Shown here in pieces: positions 8,552 through 17,682 of a stretch of DNA of 64,000 nucleotides. A model generated the notes under the pieces. The model searched no databases and was not told the DNA's origin. It worked only from the letters and a program-made list of their open reading frames with translations. The stretch is from Porphyrobacter sp. ULC335 (GTDB lineage: Bacteria; Pseudomonadota; Alphaproteobacteria; Sphingomonadales; Sphingomonadaceae): assembly GCF_025917005.1 (NCBI RefSeq), contig NZ_CP078091.1:1860001-1924000 (forward strand), in the 5' to 3' direction. The position numbers were made by a program, and so were the translations under genes. How positions within the stretch are numbered: the first letter of the stretch is position 1; each line of letters begins with the position of its first letter.

Positions 8552-9367
8552 ATGAAATCCATTCTGCTGCATATCGATCACGACCAGGCCATGCAGGCCC
8601 GCCTGCAGGTGGCGCTCGACATTGCCCGCGCGACCAATGGCCACATCACCTGCCTTCAGGCGGTCAGTTACGAGGTCTTTGCGCCGGGCGACTTCTACGG
8701 TTCGGCGATTGCTGCGGCGATGCCGGTGATCAAGGAAAATGCCGATAATCTGCGCGCCAAGATCGAGAAGGAGCTTGAGCACGAAGGTGTGCCGTTTGAC
8801 TGGCGGTTCGTTTACGGCATCGCACCGCACCGCCTGCTCGAAGCATCGCCGCTCGCGGATATCGTGCTGGTCGGGCCCGTCGAAGCAGGCAGCGACGGGC
8901 AGGGGCCTTCTGCACTGGTCGGCGATCTGGTGCTGAAGTCTCCGGTGCCGGTGCTGGTTGTGCCGAAAGATGTCCGCAGCTTCGATATCGGTGCGCCCAT
9001 TCTGGTCGCATGGAATGGCTCGTCCGAAGCCGCACACGCGCTGCGCGCCGCCGTGCCGCTGCTGGCCTGCGCGTGCAAGGTGACGCTGGCGAGCATTGCG
9101 GAGTCTTCCGACAAGGCTCGTTTCGATTTTCCGTCAAGCGAAGGGGCGAGATATCTCAGCCGCCACGGGATCGAATGCGAGATCGTCGAAATCCCGCGCG
9201 GGGAAGCCAGCATCGCCGACACGCTGTTTTCCGCCGCGCAGGTGCGCGATTGCGGGCTGATGGTGATGGGTGCCTATGGCCATTCGCGGCTGGCAGAGCT
9301 GCTGCTGGGCGGGGTCACGCGCCGGATGCTGAGCGATCCGCAGATGCCGATATTGCTCGCGCATTAG
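8552..9367 (+). CDS. Tandem-domain universal stress protein
   Basis: Cytosolic UspA-superfamily protein of 271 residues with two Usp domains, roughly 1-140 and 150-271. The C-terminal domain carries a nucleotide-loop motif GAYGHSRLAELLLGG, close to the ATP-binding consensus G-x2-G-x9-G-S/T but with G in place of S/T. The ATG lies 10 bases after GGGAGA, a good ribosome-binding site. An in-frame upstream ATG would overlap the FNR box and is rejected. Regulation by FNR/Anr under low oxygen is strongly suggested by the upstream promoter; Usp genes in other proteobacteria are known Anr targets. Confidence 0.92.
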   Translation: MKSILLHIDHDQAMQARLQVALDIARATNGHITCLQAVSYEVFAPGDFYGSAIAAAMPVIKENADNLRAKIEKELEHEGVPFDWRFVYGIAPHRLLEASPLADIVLVGPVEAGSDGQGPSALVGDLVLKSPVPVLVVPKDVRSFDIGAPILVAWNGSSEAAHALRAAVPLLACACKVTLASIAESSDKARFDFPSSEGARYLSRHGIECEIVEIPRGEASIADTLFSAAQVRDCGLMVMGAYGHSRLAELLLGGVTRRMLSDPQMPILLAH

Positions 9368-9392
9368 TTTGTTGCGCCCTCAAACGCCGGGC

Positions 9393-9434
9393 GGCGGACA
9401 TCCGTCCGCCTTGGCTTTCGCGCCAAAAGGCGCG
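9393..9434. repeat. Two adjacent intergenic hairpins
   Basis: GGCGGAC (9393-9399)/GTCCGCC (9404-9410) with a 4-base loop, then CGCGCC (9419-9424)/GGCGCG (9429-9434) with an AAAA loop. They fill the 108-base gap between the convergent stress-protein and thioesterase genes. They could serve as terminators or be a REP-like repeat; no U tract is present. Confidence 0.5.
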
Positions 9435-9475
9435 GCGCGCGGTCGCGCTTGCGGCGCTGCGCGCCGAGGGTGTCC

Positions 9476-10402
9476 CTATGACTTTGCAACCCTCTTCCTC
9501 ATCATGCCTTCCTGCGCGACGCTCGCTACGAGTTCGCCTGCGAGGTTGAATATCCGCCCGCGGTTGAACCCGCGTCCGCCGCCAGACCACGGGGCGTCGG
9601 TGGCGTAGAGCAGCCATTCGTCGGCCCTTGCGTCACGGTGGAACCACAGGGCGTGATCGAGGCTCGCGCCGACCAGCTCGTTGCGCATCCAGCTGAGGCC
9701 GTGTGGCAATGCGCTGGTGCCGAGCAGCGTGTAATCGCTCGCGTAGGTGATGATCGCGCGGTGCAGTTCGGGCGTGTCATCGGCGCCGGTGATGGGCGCA
9801 GCGACCCGGAACCACGTATGCGCGCGGGGTTCGCGCGGCTCGCGGCTCATCCAGTGCAGCCGGTCGATGGTGCGCATCTCGATCGGGCGCGGGCGCAGCA
9901 TCATGCTGCGCTGCTGATCGCTGAGCTTGTCGCCCCATTGGGCCGCAATCTCGCGGCGCAGCTCCATGTCGGGGCGCAGATCATCGGGCAGCGTGACATC
10001 GGGCATGGGGGAATCAATGTGCTCCAGCCCGTCCTCCGGCTGCTGGAAGCTGGCGGTGAGGTTGAGGATCGGCACGGCGATCCCGTCCTCGTTCTCCTGC
10101 GCAGCGACGACCCTGCGGTTGGCAAAACTGCGCCCGTCGAAATCGCGTTCGATCCGGTATTCGATGGCCGCGCCCTCGCGCCCGCCGCGCAGGAAGTAGG
10201 CATGCAGCGAATGCGCCGCCTTGCCGTCGGTCACACTCGCCTGTGCGGCCTGGAGCGCCTGAGCGAGCACCTGACCGCCGAACACGCGTCCGATCCCGTC
10301 CAGCTGCGGCGGCCCGGCATAGACATCCGCAGCGCGCTTTTCGACGGTAAGCAGGCGGATCAGGCCTGCGACCAGTTCATCGTTTGTGGGGGTCTCGCTC
10401 AT
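9476..10402 (-). CDS. tesB: Acyl-CoA thioesterase II
   Basis: Double-hotdog thioesterase that hydrolyses medium/long acyl-CoA to free acid and CoA. The 308-residue length fits TesB. Diagnostic segments are FGGQVLAQALQAA at about 41-53, HSLHAYFLRGG with the hotdog-2 counterpart, and the C-terminal SLDHALWFHRDARADEWLLY block containing the catalytic Asp region. It sits just after the JmjC-like gene on the same strand with 22 bases between them and could share its transcript. Confidence 0.93.
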   Translation of the reverse strand: MSETPTNDELVAGLIRLLTVEKRAADVYAGPPQLDGIGRVFGGQVLAQALQAAQASVTDGKAAHSLHAYFLRGGREGAAIEYRIERDFDGRSFANRRVVAAQENEDGIAVPILNLTASFQQPEDGLEHIDSPMPDVTLPDDLRPDMELRREIAAQWGDKLSDQQRSMMLRPRPIEMRTIDRLHWMSREPREPRAHTWFRVAAPITGADDTPELHRAIITYASDYTLLGTSALPHGLSWMRNELVGASLDHALWFHRDARADEWLLYATDAPWSGGGRGFNRGRIFNLAGELVASVAQEGMMRKRVAKS

Positions 10403-10424
10403 GGGGCGAGGCCATGCTTGCGCT

Positions 10425-11303
10425 TTACGCGCCCGTCAATCCCAGCTTGCGCAAGGCGCGGAAGGCATAGGCCTTCGCATAGTTCTGATGCGGCCAGCGA
10501 CCCGGGGCGGCGGGATGCAGCCCCCGCTCGCGCAGGATCGCATTGAAGATGCGGGCGTCGCTCTCGCGGTAGCTCCACTCGCTGCGCCAGGTGATCGACA
10601 GCGATACCGAGGGGGCGGGGCCGTTCTTCACGAAATGCGGCGCCATCACCGGCACGAACAGCGCTTCTCCGGGGCTGAGCGGGAATACGCTGCCGTGGGT
10701 GAGGAAGCTGTCATCCCACTTCAATTCGCGCGGGCCGCCTGAATGGTAGGTCTCGTGCGCTTGATCTGGCACGAAGCGCGAGTCGCCTGCCGGGAACTGG
10801 GTCATCGCCTTGGTTCCGCGGATCTGGAGCAGGATATTGTGCTCCGGATCGAAGTGGTAGGGCGTGACCGAATTGGGGCTGGAGACGAAGATAAAGCCCT
10901 GCGGTGTCAGCATCGCGCCGGTTGCGGTCTCGATTTCGGGGCGGATTTCCTCCAGCAGGCCAAGCAGCAGGTCTTCATAGGCGGGCACCTGCTCGATGTT
11001 CTTGAGCACCGCCCAGCTTTCGGCTTCGGCAACCTTGCGGATGGTTTCGGCGATGGTCATGCCGTTCGATCCCGGCTTGCCGTCCACCCCGATCGGCAAA
11101 TCGCCGCGGTTGTATTCGACCGATGTCATCGGCAGGCGCTCGGCCAGCTGCGCCAGCGCTTCGATCTCCAGCAGCGGGTGGCTGGTGAGGTTATGGGCCA
11201 GAATATGCGGCTTTTCCGGATAGTGTGCCGCAAAACGCGCGCGTGACGCAGCGGCGAAGACGGGTGCGGACAGCGCATCGGCAAAATGGGCAGGGGCGTT
11301 CAT
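10425..11303 (-). CDS. Cupin-like (JmjC-type) Fe(II)/2-oxoglutarate oxygenase-like protein
   Basis: 292 residues with a JmjC/cupin-like fold. The facial-triad residues are visible: HFD at 150-152 (H150, D152) and the distal H223 in VMAPHFVKNG; K165 in IRGTKAMTQF is placed to bind 2-oxoglutarate. Such bacterial proteins hydroxylate proteins or small molecules, but the substrate is unknown here. The start overlaps the stop of the upstream acyltransferase gene (ATGA), which implies translational coupling and possibly a joint pathway. It is often annotated as a jumonji transcription factor; nothing in it looks DNA-binding. Confidence 0.82.
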   Translation of the reverse strand: MNAPAHFADALSAPVFAAASRARFAAHYPEKPHILAHNLTSHPLLEIEALAQLAERLPMTSVEYNRGDLPIGVDGKPGSNGMTIAETIRKVAEAESWAVLKNIEQVPAYEDLLLGLLEEIRPEIETATGAMLTPQGFIFVSSPNSVTPYHFDPEHNILLQIRGTKAMTQFPAGDSRFVPDQAHETYHSGGPRELKWDDSFLTHGSVFPLSPGEALFVPVMAPHFVKNGPAPSVSLSITWRSEWSYRESDARIFNAILRERGLHPAAPGRWPHQNYAKAYAFRALRKLGLTGA

Positions 11304-12466
11304 CAGGTGCTCCTTGATCGGGTCTCGTAGGCCATCAGCAGGCGGAACAGGGCGCGACGCAGAGGCCCGCCGATAGCGATGTTACGGCTCACCATGCGGC
11401 GCTTGTCCCGCCACAGGCGTTCGATCATCGGATGGCCTTCCACCGCGCAGCTATCGGCCCATTCGATCCCGGGCCGTTCCAGCAGGGCGAGGTTCTCCAA
11501 TTGCAGCAGCATCCCCGGAGAGAAGCGGGCGTAACCCTCGTCGAAGGCGGTCTTGAAGCTGTAGGCGCCGGGCGCGGTGATGAAATTGGCGAGCATCGCG
11601 ATGGCGCGTCCATCAAGCCGCAGCGCCAGACGCTCCAGCCTGCCCGCTGCCGCCGCGCCCGCCATGGCCTGTTCGAACAGGGCGCGCGTTTCGGGGGCGC
11701 TGGCGAGGGCCGATCCAGCCTCTCCCTTCCACCCGGCCGCTTCCAGCGCGAGAAATTCTGCGATCCACCCGGCCAAGCCCTCATCGCCTGCCAGCCGCTC
11801 GAAGGCGAGCGTACCTTCTTCGGCAAGGCGATTGTGCTGGCGGCGAAGCTCCTTGCGCTTCTTGGCGCTCATCGCGGCGCACAGGTAGGCTTCGGCGCTC
11901 GTCTCGCCCGTCAGCAGCGCGCGGCTTTCCCGAGCCACGTCGTAACAGGCCCGCGGCCGCGCAGCGATGGCCCGTTCGAGCGCCGCGTTGGCGGGGCCTT
12001 CGACCGGCATTTGCGGCAGATGCAGAAACAGCGCCCGCCTTGCGCTGCGGTCGAAATGGGTGAGCAGGTCTGCCCAGAATGCGTCTTCCAGCCCCGCGGC
12101 GATCAGGGGCACGCCGCAGAACGCATTGGTGTGAAGCCAGCCCTTCGCATGGGTGACGACGTGGCCGTAATATTGCGCGCTGCGCACCACCGGCAGCAGA
12201 CCCGCCAACCGGCCTTGGTGAAACCACGCCTTGGTCCGCACCCGCTCGCCACCGCCCCATTGGCGCAGCGCCGGGAGCAGGAACCACGGCTCGAAGAAGG
12301 GATTGGGCTCGCACGCGCTGCGCACCAGCCGCTCCCAGTCGGCGACAAAAGCGGGATCGCTCAGCTCATCAATCGCAAGCAGGCGGAGCTGGCCATGCGG
12401 CAGGGCAGTCGGCGCAAAGCGCGCGCTGCTGCCGGTGCGAAAGCTGTCCGCACGTCCCATGTCCAT
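11303..12466 (-). CDS. GNAT/FemAB-like acyltransferase (CelD/BcsL type)
   Basis: 387-residue protein of the acetyltransf_6 group, double-GNAT proteins related to FemAB and to the polysaccharide-locus CelD family. Recognisable features are the N-terminal PNPFFEPWFLLPAL motif, the central basic segment SAKKRKELRRQHNRL and the C-terminal FKTAFDEGYARFSPGMLL block typical of the family. Either of two in-frame ATGs six bases apart could start it; the first is used, following a weak AGGG. The reading frame stays open 120 bases further upstream without a good start. It is coupled to the JmjC-like gene. Donor and acceptor are unknown. Confidence 0.8.
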   Translation of the reverse strand: MDMGRADSFRTGSSARFAPTALPHGQLRLLAIDELSDPAFVADWERLVRSACEPNPFFEPWFLLPALRQWGGGERVRTKAWFHQGRLAGLLPVVRSAQYYGHVVTHAKGWLHTNAFCGVPLIAAGLEDAFWADLLTHFDRSARRALFLHLPQMPVEGPANAALERAIAARPRACYDVARESRALLTGETSAEAYLCAAMSAKKRKELRRQHNRLAEEGTLAFERLAGDEGLAGWIAEFLALEAAGWKGEAGSALASAPETRALFEQAMAGAAAAGRLERLALRLDGRAIAMLANFITAPGAYSFKTAFDEGYARFSPGMLLQLENLALLERPGIEWADSCAVEGHPMIERLWRDKRRMVSRNIAIGGPLRRALFRLLMAYETRSRST

Positions 12467-12582
12467 TGTCGTTAACCCTGCCTTGCCGCGCAGATCCGTG
12501 CGCTGCGAAAGCAGATGGCACAGGGCAATTAAGAAAGCCTCAGCGCGGCGCGGGGCTGTCCGATGCGGGGACAGCGGCCCGG

Positions 12583-12621
12583 GCAAAGATAAACCCCGCC
12601 GGAATTGCTCCCGGCGGGGTT
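12583..12621 (-). terminator. Rho-independent terminator of hppA
   Basis: Eleven-base perfect stem AACCCCGCCGG (12592-12602)/CCGGCGGGGTT (12611-12621) with an 8-base loop. Read on the minus strand it is followed by TTTATCTTT. It starts 26 bases after the hppA stop codon. Confidence 0.85.
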
Positions 12622-12646
12622 GGTTTGGTCACCATCGGATGAGGGG

Positions 12647-14740
12647 TTATGCGCCCCCTGCCGCGAGCGCTGCAAGCAGCAGCAGGGCGACAATGTTGGT
12701 GATCTTGATCATCGGGTTGACGGCCGGGCCAGCGGTATCCTTGTAAGGATCGCCGACCGTATCGCCGGTCACCGCAGCCTTGTGGGCTTCGGAGCCCTTG
12801 CCGCCGTGGTGGCCGTCTTCGATGTACTTCTTGGCGTTGTCCCACGCGCCGCCGCCCGAAGTCATCGAGAGCGCGACGAACAGCCCGCCCACGATCACGC
12901 CCAGCAAGAGCGCGCCGAGAGCGGCAAAGCCGTTCGCCTGCCCCGCCACGAGGGTAATCACGAAGTAGACCGCGATCGGTGCCAGCACCGGCAGCAGCGA
13001 GGGGAGGATCATCTCCTTGATCGCTGCCTTGGTCACCAGATCGACCGTCCGGGCGTAGTCCGGCTTGACCTCGTAGGTCATGATGCCCGGGTTCTTGGCG
13101 AACTGGTCGCGCACGTCCTTCACCACTTCGCCCGCAGCCCGGCCCACCGCCGTCATGCCCATTGCGCCGAACAGGTAAGGCAGCAATGCGCCGAGCAGCA
13201 GCCCGACGATGACATAGGGGTTTTCAAGGCTGAAATCGACCGTGATCCCGCTGAACAGCTCGCGCAGGTCAGCGGTGTAGGTGGCGAACAGCACCAGTGC
13301 GGCAAGGCCTGCCGAACCGATGGCATAGCCCTTGGTCACGGCCTTGGTGGTGTTGCCCACTGCGTCCAGTGCATCGGTCTTTTCGCGCACGCTATCATCG
13401 AGCCCCGCCATTTCGGCAATGCCGCCGGCGTTGTCGGTCACCGGGCCGTATGCGTCGAGCGCCACGACCATGCCCGCCAGCGCCAGCATTGCGGTGGCCG
13501 CATAGGCGATGCCCATGAGCCCTGCGAGCTGGAAGGCGATGATGATACCCGCGCAGATCACCAGCGTGGGCAGCGCGGTGGCTTCCATGCTGATGGCCAG
13601 ACCCTGGATCACGTTGGTGCCGTGGCCCGTTTCCGAAGCCTTGGCGATCGAGCGCACCGGGCGGTAATTGGTGCCGGTGTAGTATTCGGTGATCCAGATG
13701 ATCAGGCCGGTGATGACCAGACCCAGGAACCCGCAATAGAACAGGGTGCGGCCGTTATAGGCCTGTCCTGCGATGGCAGTTTCCATATCGCCCAGCGTGG
13801 CGCTGATCGCGAACCAGATGGCCGGAACCGACAGCACGGCGGTGACAAGGAAGCCCTTGTACATTGCGCCCATGATGTTGGTGCCGCCGCCGAGGCGGAC
13901 GAAGTAGGTGCCGATGATCGAGGTGACGATGCACACGCCGCCGATCAGCAGCGGCAGAACCATCAGTGCGAAGAGGTTGTCTGCGCCCTTCATCAGCAGC
14001 GCCGTCAGCACCATGGTGGCGCCGACGGTGACGACATAGGTCTCGAACAGGTCGGCGGCCATGCCTGCGCAGTCGCCGACATTGTCGCCGACGTTGTCCG
14101 CGATCACGGCCGGGTTGCGCGGGTCATCTTCGGGAATGCCAGCCTCGACCTTGCCGACGAGGTCGGCGCCGACGTCAGCCGCCTTGGTGAAGATCCCGCC
14201 GCCGAGACGCGCGAAGATCGACACCAGCGAAGCGCCCAGCGCCAGCGAGGTCAGGCCGATCACCACCGGACGGCTATCCGGAGCCAAGCCTGCGGGACCG
14301 GTAAGGTACCAGAAGAACACGGCAATCGCGAGCAGTGCGAGGCCCGCCACGAGCATACCGGTGATGGCCCCTGCACGGAAGGCGAGGGTCAGGCCCTGCT
14401 GCAATCCGGTCATTGCGGCCGCAGCGGTGCGCACGTTCGAGCGCACCGAGACGTTCATGCCGATGAACCCGGCAACGCCCGAAAGCACCGCGCCGATCAC
14501 GAAACCGACCGCCGGGATCGCGCCCAGCGTGACGGCAACAATCACCGCCACAATCACGCCGACAATGGCAATCGCGGTGTATTGGCGCTTGAGGTAAGCT
14601 TGCGCGCCTTCCTGAATGGCGGCGGCGATTTCCTGCATTTTGGCATTGCCGGCATCCGCGCCGAGCACCTGCCTGCTGGTGATGAAGCCATAGACTATGG
14701 CAAGCACCCCCAGCCCAATCGAAATGAGCAATAAATTCAC
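12647..14740 (-). CDS. hppA: Proton-pumping membrane pyrophosphatase, K+-independent type
   Basis: Couples hydrolysis of cytosolic pyrophosphate to H+ export across the inner membrane. 697 residues with about 16 membrane segments. The active-site motif [11 protein letters not shown] is at about 189-199 and is followed by DNVGDNVGD. The diagnostic [10 protein letters not shown] has Lys at about 466 and Thr three residues on, the pair that marks K+-independent pumps (K+-dependent ones carry Ala and Gly). The GTG start is preferred over upstream ATGs because AGGGG lies 8 bases before it and the hydrophobic N-terminus starts here. Flanked by a promoter candidate and a clear terminator, so likely monocistronic. 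Confidence 0.96.
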   Translation of the reverse strand: MNLLLISIGLGVLAIVYGFITSRQVLGADAGNAKMQEIAAAIQEGAQAYLKRQYTAIAIVGVIVAVIVAVTLGAIPAVGFVIGAVLSGVAGFIGMNVSVRSNVRTAAAAMTGLQQGLTLAFRAGAITGMLVAGLALLAIAVFFWYLTGPAGLAPDSRPVVIGLTSLALGASLVSIFARLGGGIFTKAADVGADLVGKVEAGIPEDDPRNPAVIADNVGDNVGDCAGMAADLFETYVVTVGATMVLTALLMKGADNLFALMVLPLLIGGVCIVTSIIGTYFVRLGGGTNIMGAMYKGFLVTAVLSVPAIWFAISATLGDMETAIAGQAYNGRTLFYCGFLGLVITGLIIWITEYYTGTNYRPVRSIAKASETGHGTNVIQGLAISMEATALPTLVICAGIIIAFQLAGLMGIAYAATAMLALAGMVVALDAYGPVTDNAGGIAEMAGLDDSVREKTDALDAVGNTTKAVTKGYAIGSAGLAALVLFATYTADLRELFSGITVDFSLENPYVIVGLLLGALLPYLFGAMGMTAVGRAAGEVVKDVRDQFAKNPGIMTYEVKPDYARTVDLVTKAAIKEMILPSLLPVLAPIAVYFVITLVAGQANGFAALGALLLGVIVGGLFVALSMTSGGGAWDNAKKYIEDGHHGGKGSEAHKAAVTGDTVGDPYKDTAGPAVNPMIKITNIVALLLLAALAAGGA

Positions 14741-14823
14741 GAGCAATCCCCTCTCGTCTTTTATGTTGCATCCCCTGTTGGGGAGCATGCGCCTCGTTTG
14801 ATCCCGTGGGCGCAAGGCACACA

Positions 14824-14851
14824 GTCATAGGGACTCGCGACATGCTGGCAA
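14824..14851 (-). promoter_or_regulatory. Candidate promoter of hppA
   Basis: On the minus strand TTGCCA (14851-14846), a 16-base spacer and TATGAC (14829-14824). The expected leader is about 78 bases and contains a small CCCC/GGGG hairpin (14771-14784) before the ribosome-binding site. Hexamer matches are moderate. Confidence 0.35.
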
Positions 14852-14929
14852 GCCTCTGGCGGGGCAGGAGTCCCCGATTTGCAACGCTCTCAGCAGTTTT
14901 GTGAGGGACGCTCCGATTGCGGCGCGCGT

Positions 14930-15787
14930 TCAGCCGTGGCGGTAGCCGAGGCGCGAAGGGTCGTGCAGTGCCTCGCCGCCGAGGATCAGCGGGGCTTCGG
15001 CGCGGGCGGTGACCACGCCGATCCGGTGCGCCGCGACCGGTAGCTGCGCGGCTGAGGGAGCGGTGAACAGCAGTTCGTAATCGTCGCCCCAGCGCAGGCA
15101 TTCGCCAGACCGTGCGGGGTCGGCGACCGGTATTTCGTGCGAATTCAGTGCCATGGTTACCCCGCTTGCTTCCGCCATGCGCCAAGCGTCGAGCAGCAGG
15201 CCGTCCGAGACATCCATCATCGCGGTGACATGGGGGGCGAGGGCAATCCCCTCGGCAAGGCGGGGGACCGGGCGATTGAAGGCGGCGAGGTGTTCGGACA
15301 AGCCCTCGAAGCCCAGCATGGCGCGCCCGACCATACCGGTGAGATAGACATGGTCGCCCGGCTGCGCGCCGCTTCTGGCCGGAACGGGGGTGTGGACCGC
15401 CCGCCCGATCGCGGTGAGGCCGAAGCTGCGGGCACCGCTTGCGGCAACCGTATCCCCGCCCAGCAGCGGTGCGCCGTAGGTGGCCAGTGCCTCGTGCAAC
15501 CCGTTGAGAAACCGCGCATCATCGCGGCCCAGCATGTGGCCGAGCAGCACCCCGACCGGCTCCGCACCCTTGGCGGCAAGGTCAGAAAGGTTCGAGGCAA
15601 CCAGCTTCCACGCCACGTCCGCCATATCGGCATCGGCGCGGAAATGCGTGCCTTCGGCCATCATGTCGTGGGTGATGACTAAGGTTTCGGCTCCCACTGT
15701 CAGAACCGCGCAGTCATCCATCAGACCCCGCGCACCCGGATGGAGTGGTACGGCGCGCAGGGCGGCGATGAAGTCGGCTTCGTTCAT
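14930..15787 (-). CDS. thiL: Thiamine-monophosphate kinase
   Basis: ATP-dependent last step of thiamine diphosphate synthesis. 285 residues of the AIR-synthase/ThiL fold. Metal- and ATP-binding motifs are present: GLMDDCAVL near 22-30, ASNLSDLAAKGAEPVG near 83-98, GGDTVAASG in the middle and MMDVSDGLLLD for the second Asp cluster, with WGDDYELL near the C-terminus. The ATG is one codon inside a TTG. It is the last gene of the hisG-hisD-nusB-thiL series but is separated from nusB by a 139-base palindromic element that begins right at this start codon and so supplies its leader. Confidence 0.95.
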   Translation of the reverse strand: MNEADFIAALRAVPLHPGARGLMDDCAVLTVGAETLVITHDMMAEGTHFRADADMADVAWKLVASNLSDLAAKGAEPVGVLLGHMLGRDDARFLNGLHEALATYGAPLLGGDTVAASGARSFGLTAIGRAVHTPVPARSGAQPGDHVYLTGMVGRAMLGFEGLSEHLAAFNRPVPRLAEGIALAPHVTAMMDVSDGLLLDAWRMAEASGVTMALNSHEIPVADPARSGECLRWGDDYELLFTAPSAAQLPVAAHRIGVVTARAEAPLILGGEALHDPSRLGYRHG

Positions 15788-15788
15788 C

Positions 15789-15927
15789 AAAGTCCCTCCC
15801 CGTTGCGCAGCAATGGGGAGGTGGCACCGCGCAGCGGTGACGGAGGGGTGAGCGGAGAGGGACTAACCCCTCCGACCGCGCTCACGCGCGGCCACCTCCC
15901 CATTCGTTCCGAACGGGGAGGGACTTT
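15789..15927. repeat. Nested perfect palindromic element between nusB and thiL
   Basis: Three nested perfect inverted repeats share one centre: a 16-base outer arm (15789-15804 with 15912-15927), a 14-base middle arm (15812-15825 with 15891-15904) and an 8-base inner arm GGAGGGGT (15842-15849)/ACCCCTCC (15866-15873). The outer arm covers part of the nusB stop codon on one side and abuts the thiL start on the other. The sequence style resembles dispersed palindromic intergenic repeats of sphingomonads. As RNA it would form a very long hairpin inside the operon. Confidence 0.9.
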
Positions 15928-16390
15928 ACCGCGCCTCTTTGGCCACCGCATCGAGGATCCCGTTGACGAACTTCGCCTGCCCGTCATCGAAGAAGGCCTT
16001 GGCGACTTCCACGTATTCGTTGATCGCCACCGCCGCAGGCACATCGGCGCGGGCGAGCAGTTCATACGTCCCGGCGCGCAGCACTTGCAGCATCGCCTTG
16101 TCGAGCCGCGTGAGGCTCCACCCGGCGGCGAGCTTGCTGGCCACCAGCGCATCGATCTCGTCCTTGCGGGCGTCCACGCCGCGCACGACATCGTCGAAGA
16201 ACGGCACTTCGGCTTCGGCATATTCGGCGTCGTCGAAATCATCATCGTCGATGGTGCGGCCCAGCCGGTGCTGGTGGAATTCATCGAGCAGCCGCGCCAG
16301 CGCAGTGCCTTCCATGTGCTGCTGATACAGCGCCTGCACGGCAGCGAGACGCGCCGCCGAGCGGGCTTTTGAGCGGGCAGGAGAGTTCAT
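15926..16390 (-). CDS. nusB: Transcription antitermination factor NusB
   Basis: Binds boxA RNA with NusE (S10) to suppress termination on rRNA operons. The 154-residue all-helical protein shows the arginine-rich N-terminus (SKARSAARLAAVQALYQ) and the C-terminal family block AINEYVEVAKAFFDDGQAKFVNGILDAVA. An acidic insert DDDDFDDAEYAEAE at about 49-62 is a little longer than in enterobacterial NusB. The ATG overlaps the hisD stop as ATGA; the stop codon is reached inside the palindromic repeat. Confidence 0.96.
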   Translation of the reverse strand: MNSPARSKARSAARLAAVQALYQQHMEGTALARLLDEFHQHRLGRTIDDDDFDDAEYAEAEVPFFDDVVRGVDARKDEIDALVASKLAAGWSLTRLDKAMLQVLRAGTYELLARADVPAAVAINEYVEVAKAFFDDGQAKFVNGILDAVAKEAR

Positions 16391-17682
16391 TTGATCCTCA
16401 GTTCCACGGACTTGGCGTGGGCAGGTAGCCCCTCGGCATGGGCGAGGGTGGCGGCGGCAGGGCCGATCGCCTTGAAGGAAGCCTCGTCAAGGCCAAGGAA
16501 GCTGGTGCGCTTCATGAAATCGAGCACCGAAAGCCCGCTCGAAAAGCGTGCGCGGCGGCCGGTGGGCAGCACGTGGTTGGGGCCAGCGACGTAATCGCCG
16601 ACCGCCTCGGGCGTCATCCGGCCGAGGAAGATACTCCCTGCATGGCGGATGCTCTTGAGGTAAGGCTCGGGATCATCGACCGCGATCTCGACGTGCTCGG
16701 CGGCCAGCCGGTTGGCCAGCGCAGGCGCTTCGGCCAGCAGATCGTTGACGACGATCATCACCCCGTGTGCCTCCCAGCTCGTCCGGGCGGTCTTGGCGGT
16801 GGAAAGCTGGCCGATCTGCAAGTCGATGCAATCCTCCACCTGCCGCGCAAAACCGGCATCATCGGTGATGAGGATCGATTGCGAGGTCGGGTCGTGTTCG
16901 GCTTGGCTGAGCAGATCGGCAGCGATCCAGTCGGGATCGTTCTTGCCGTCCGCAATCACGAGGATTTCCGAAGGTCCGGCGACCATGTCGATGCCGACCA
17001 CGCCATAAAGCTGGCGCTTGGCCTCGGCCACCCAGGCATTGCCGGGGCCGGTGATGACATCGACCGGATTGATGCGCTGCGTGCCATAGGCGAGCGCGCC
17101 CACGGCCTGCGCCCCGCCGACGCGCCAGATCTCGTCCACGCCCGCGATGTGCGCAGCGGCCAGCACCATCGGGTTCGACTGACCCTTGGGTGTTGGCGTG
17201 ACCACCACCAGACGCTCGACACCCGCGACCCGCGCCGGAATGGCGTTCATCAGCAGCGAGGAAGGATAGGCTGCACGTCCGCCGGGGACATAGAGCCCCG
17301 CAGCATCCACCGCCCGCCAGATCGCGCCAAGCCGCACGCCCGCGCTGTCGACATAGTCACGGTCCTGCGGCAGCTGCGCTTCGTGATAGGCGCGGATGCG
17401 CGCCGCCGCGAGTTCCAACGCGTCGCGCAGATCAGGAGCGAGTTCGTTGTACGCCTGTTCGCAGCGTTCGCGGGTGATCAGCCAGTCCGCATCGTCCACC
17501 AGCGTGTAGCCATCGAAGCGCTGCGTATATTCCACCAGCGCAGCATCGCCGCGCCCCTTCACGGCCTGAAGAATGCTGGAGACCTGCCCCGCGACATCGC
17601 TGTCGGATTCGCGCCGGGCATCGACGATGCGGGCGAACTTCGCTTCGAAATCGGGCTGGAGGGTGGAGAGGATATTGTTCAT
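16387..17682 (-). CDS. hisD: Histidinol dehydrogenase
   Basis: Zn-dependent NAD+ enzyme making the last two oxidations, histidinol to histidine. 431 residues, normal for HisD. Motifs seen: [59 protein letters not shown] and the zinc-site segment [12 protein letters not shown], then the C-terminal [20 protein letters not shown]. The reading frame stays open far upstream across hisG, but the ATG that overlaps the hisG stop (ATGA) matches the family N-terminus. Confidence 0.97.
   Translation of the reverse strand: MNNILSTLQPDFEAKFARIVDARRESDSDVAGQVSSILQAVKGRGDAALVEYTQRFDGYTLVDDADWLITRERCEQAYNELAPDLRDALELAAARIRAYHEAQLPQDRDYVDSAGVRLGAIWRAVDAAGLYVPGGRAAYPSSLLMNAIPARVAGVERLVVVTPTPKGQSNPMVLAAAHIAGVDEIWRVGGAQAVGALAYGTQRINPVDVITGPGNAWVAEAKRQLYGVVGIDMVAGPSEILVIADGKNDPDWIAADLLSQAEHDPTSQSILITDDAGFARQVEDCIDLQIGQLSTAKTARTSWEAHGVMIVVNDLLAEAPALANRLAAEHVEIAVDDPEPYLKSIRHAGSIFLGRMTPEAVGDYVAGPNHVLPTGRRARFSSGLSVLDFMKRTSFLGLDEASFKAIGPAAATLAHAEGLPAHAKSVELRIK

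Noticed and set aside
12605-14734. 709-codon plus-strand open frame antisense to hppA
   Set aside because: His/Asp/Arg-rich mirror of the hppA codon pattern with no recognisable domain.
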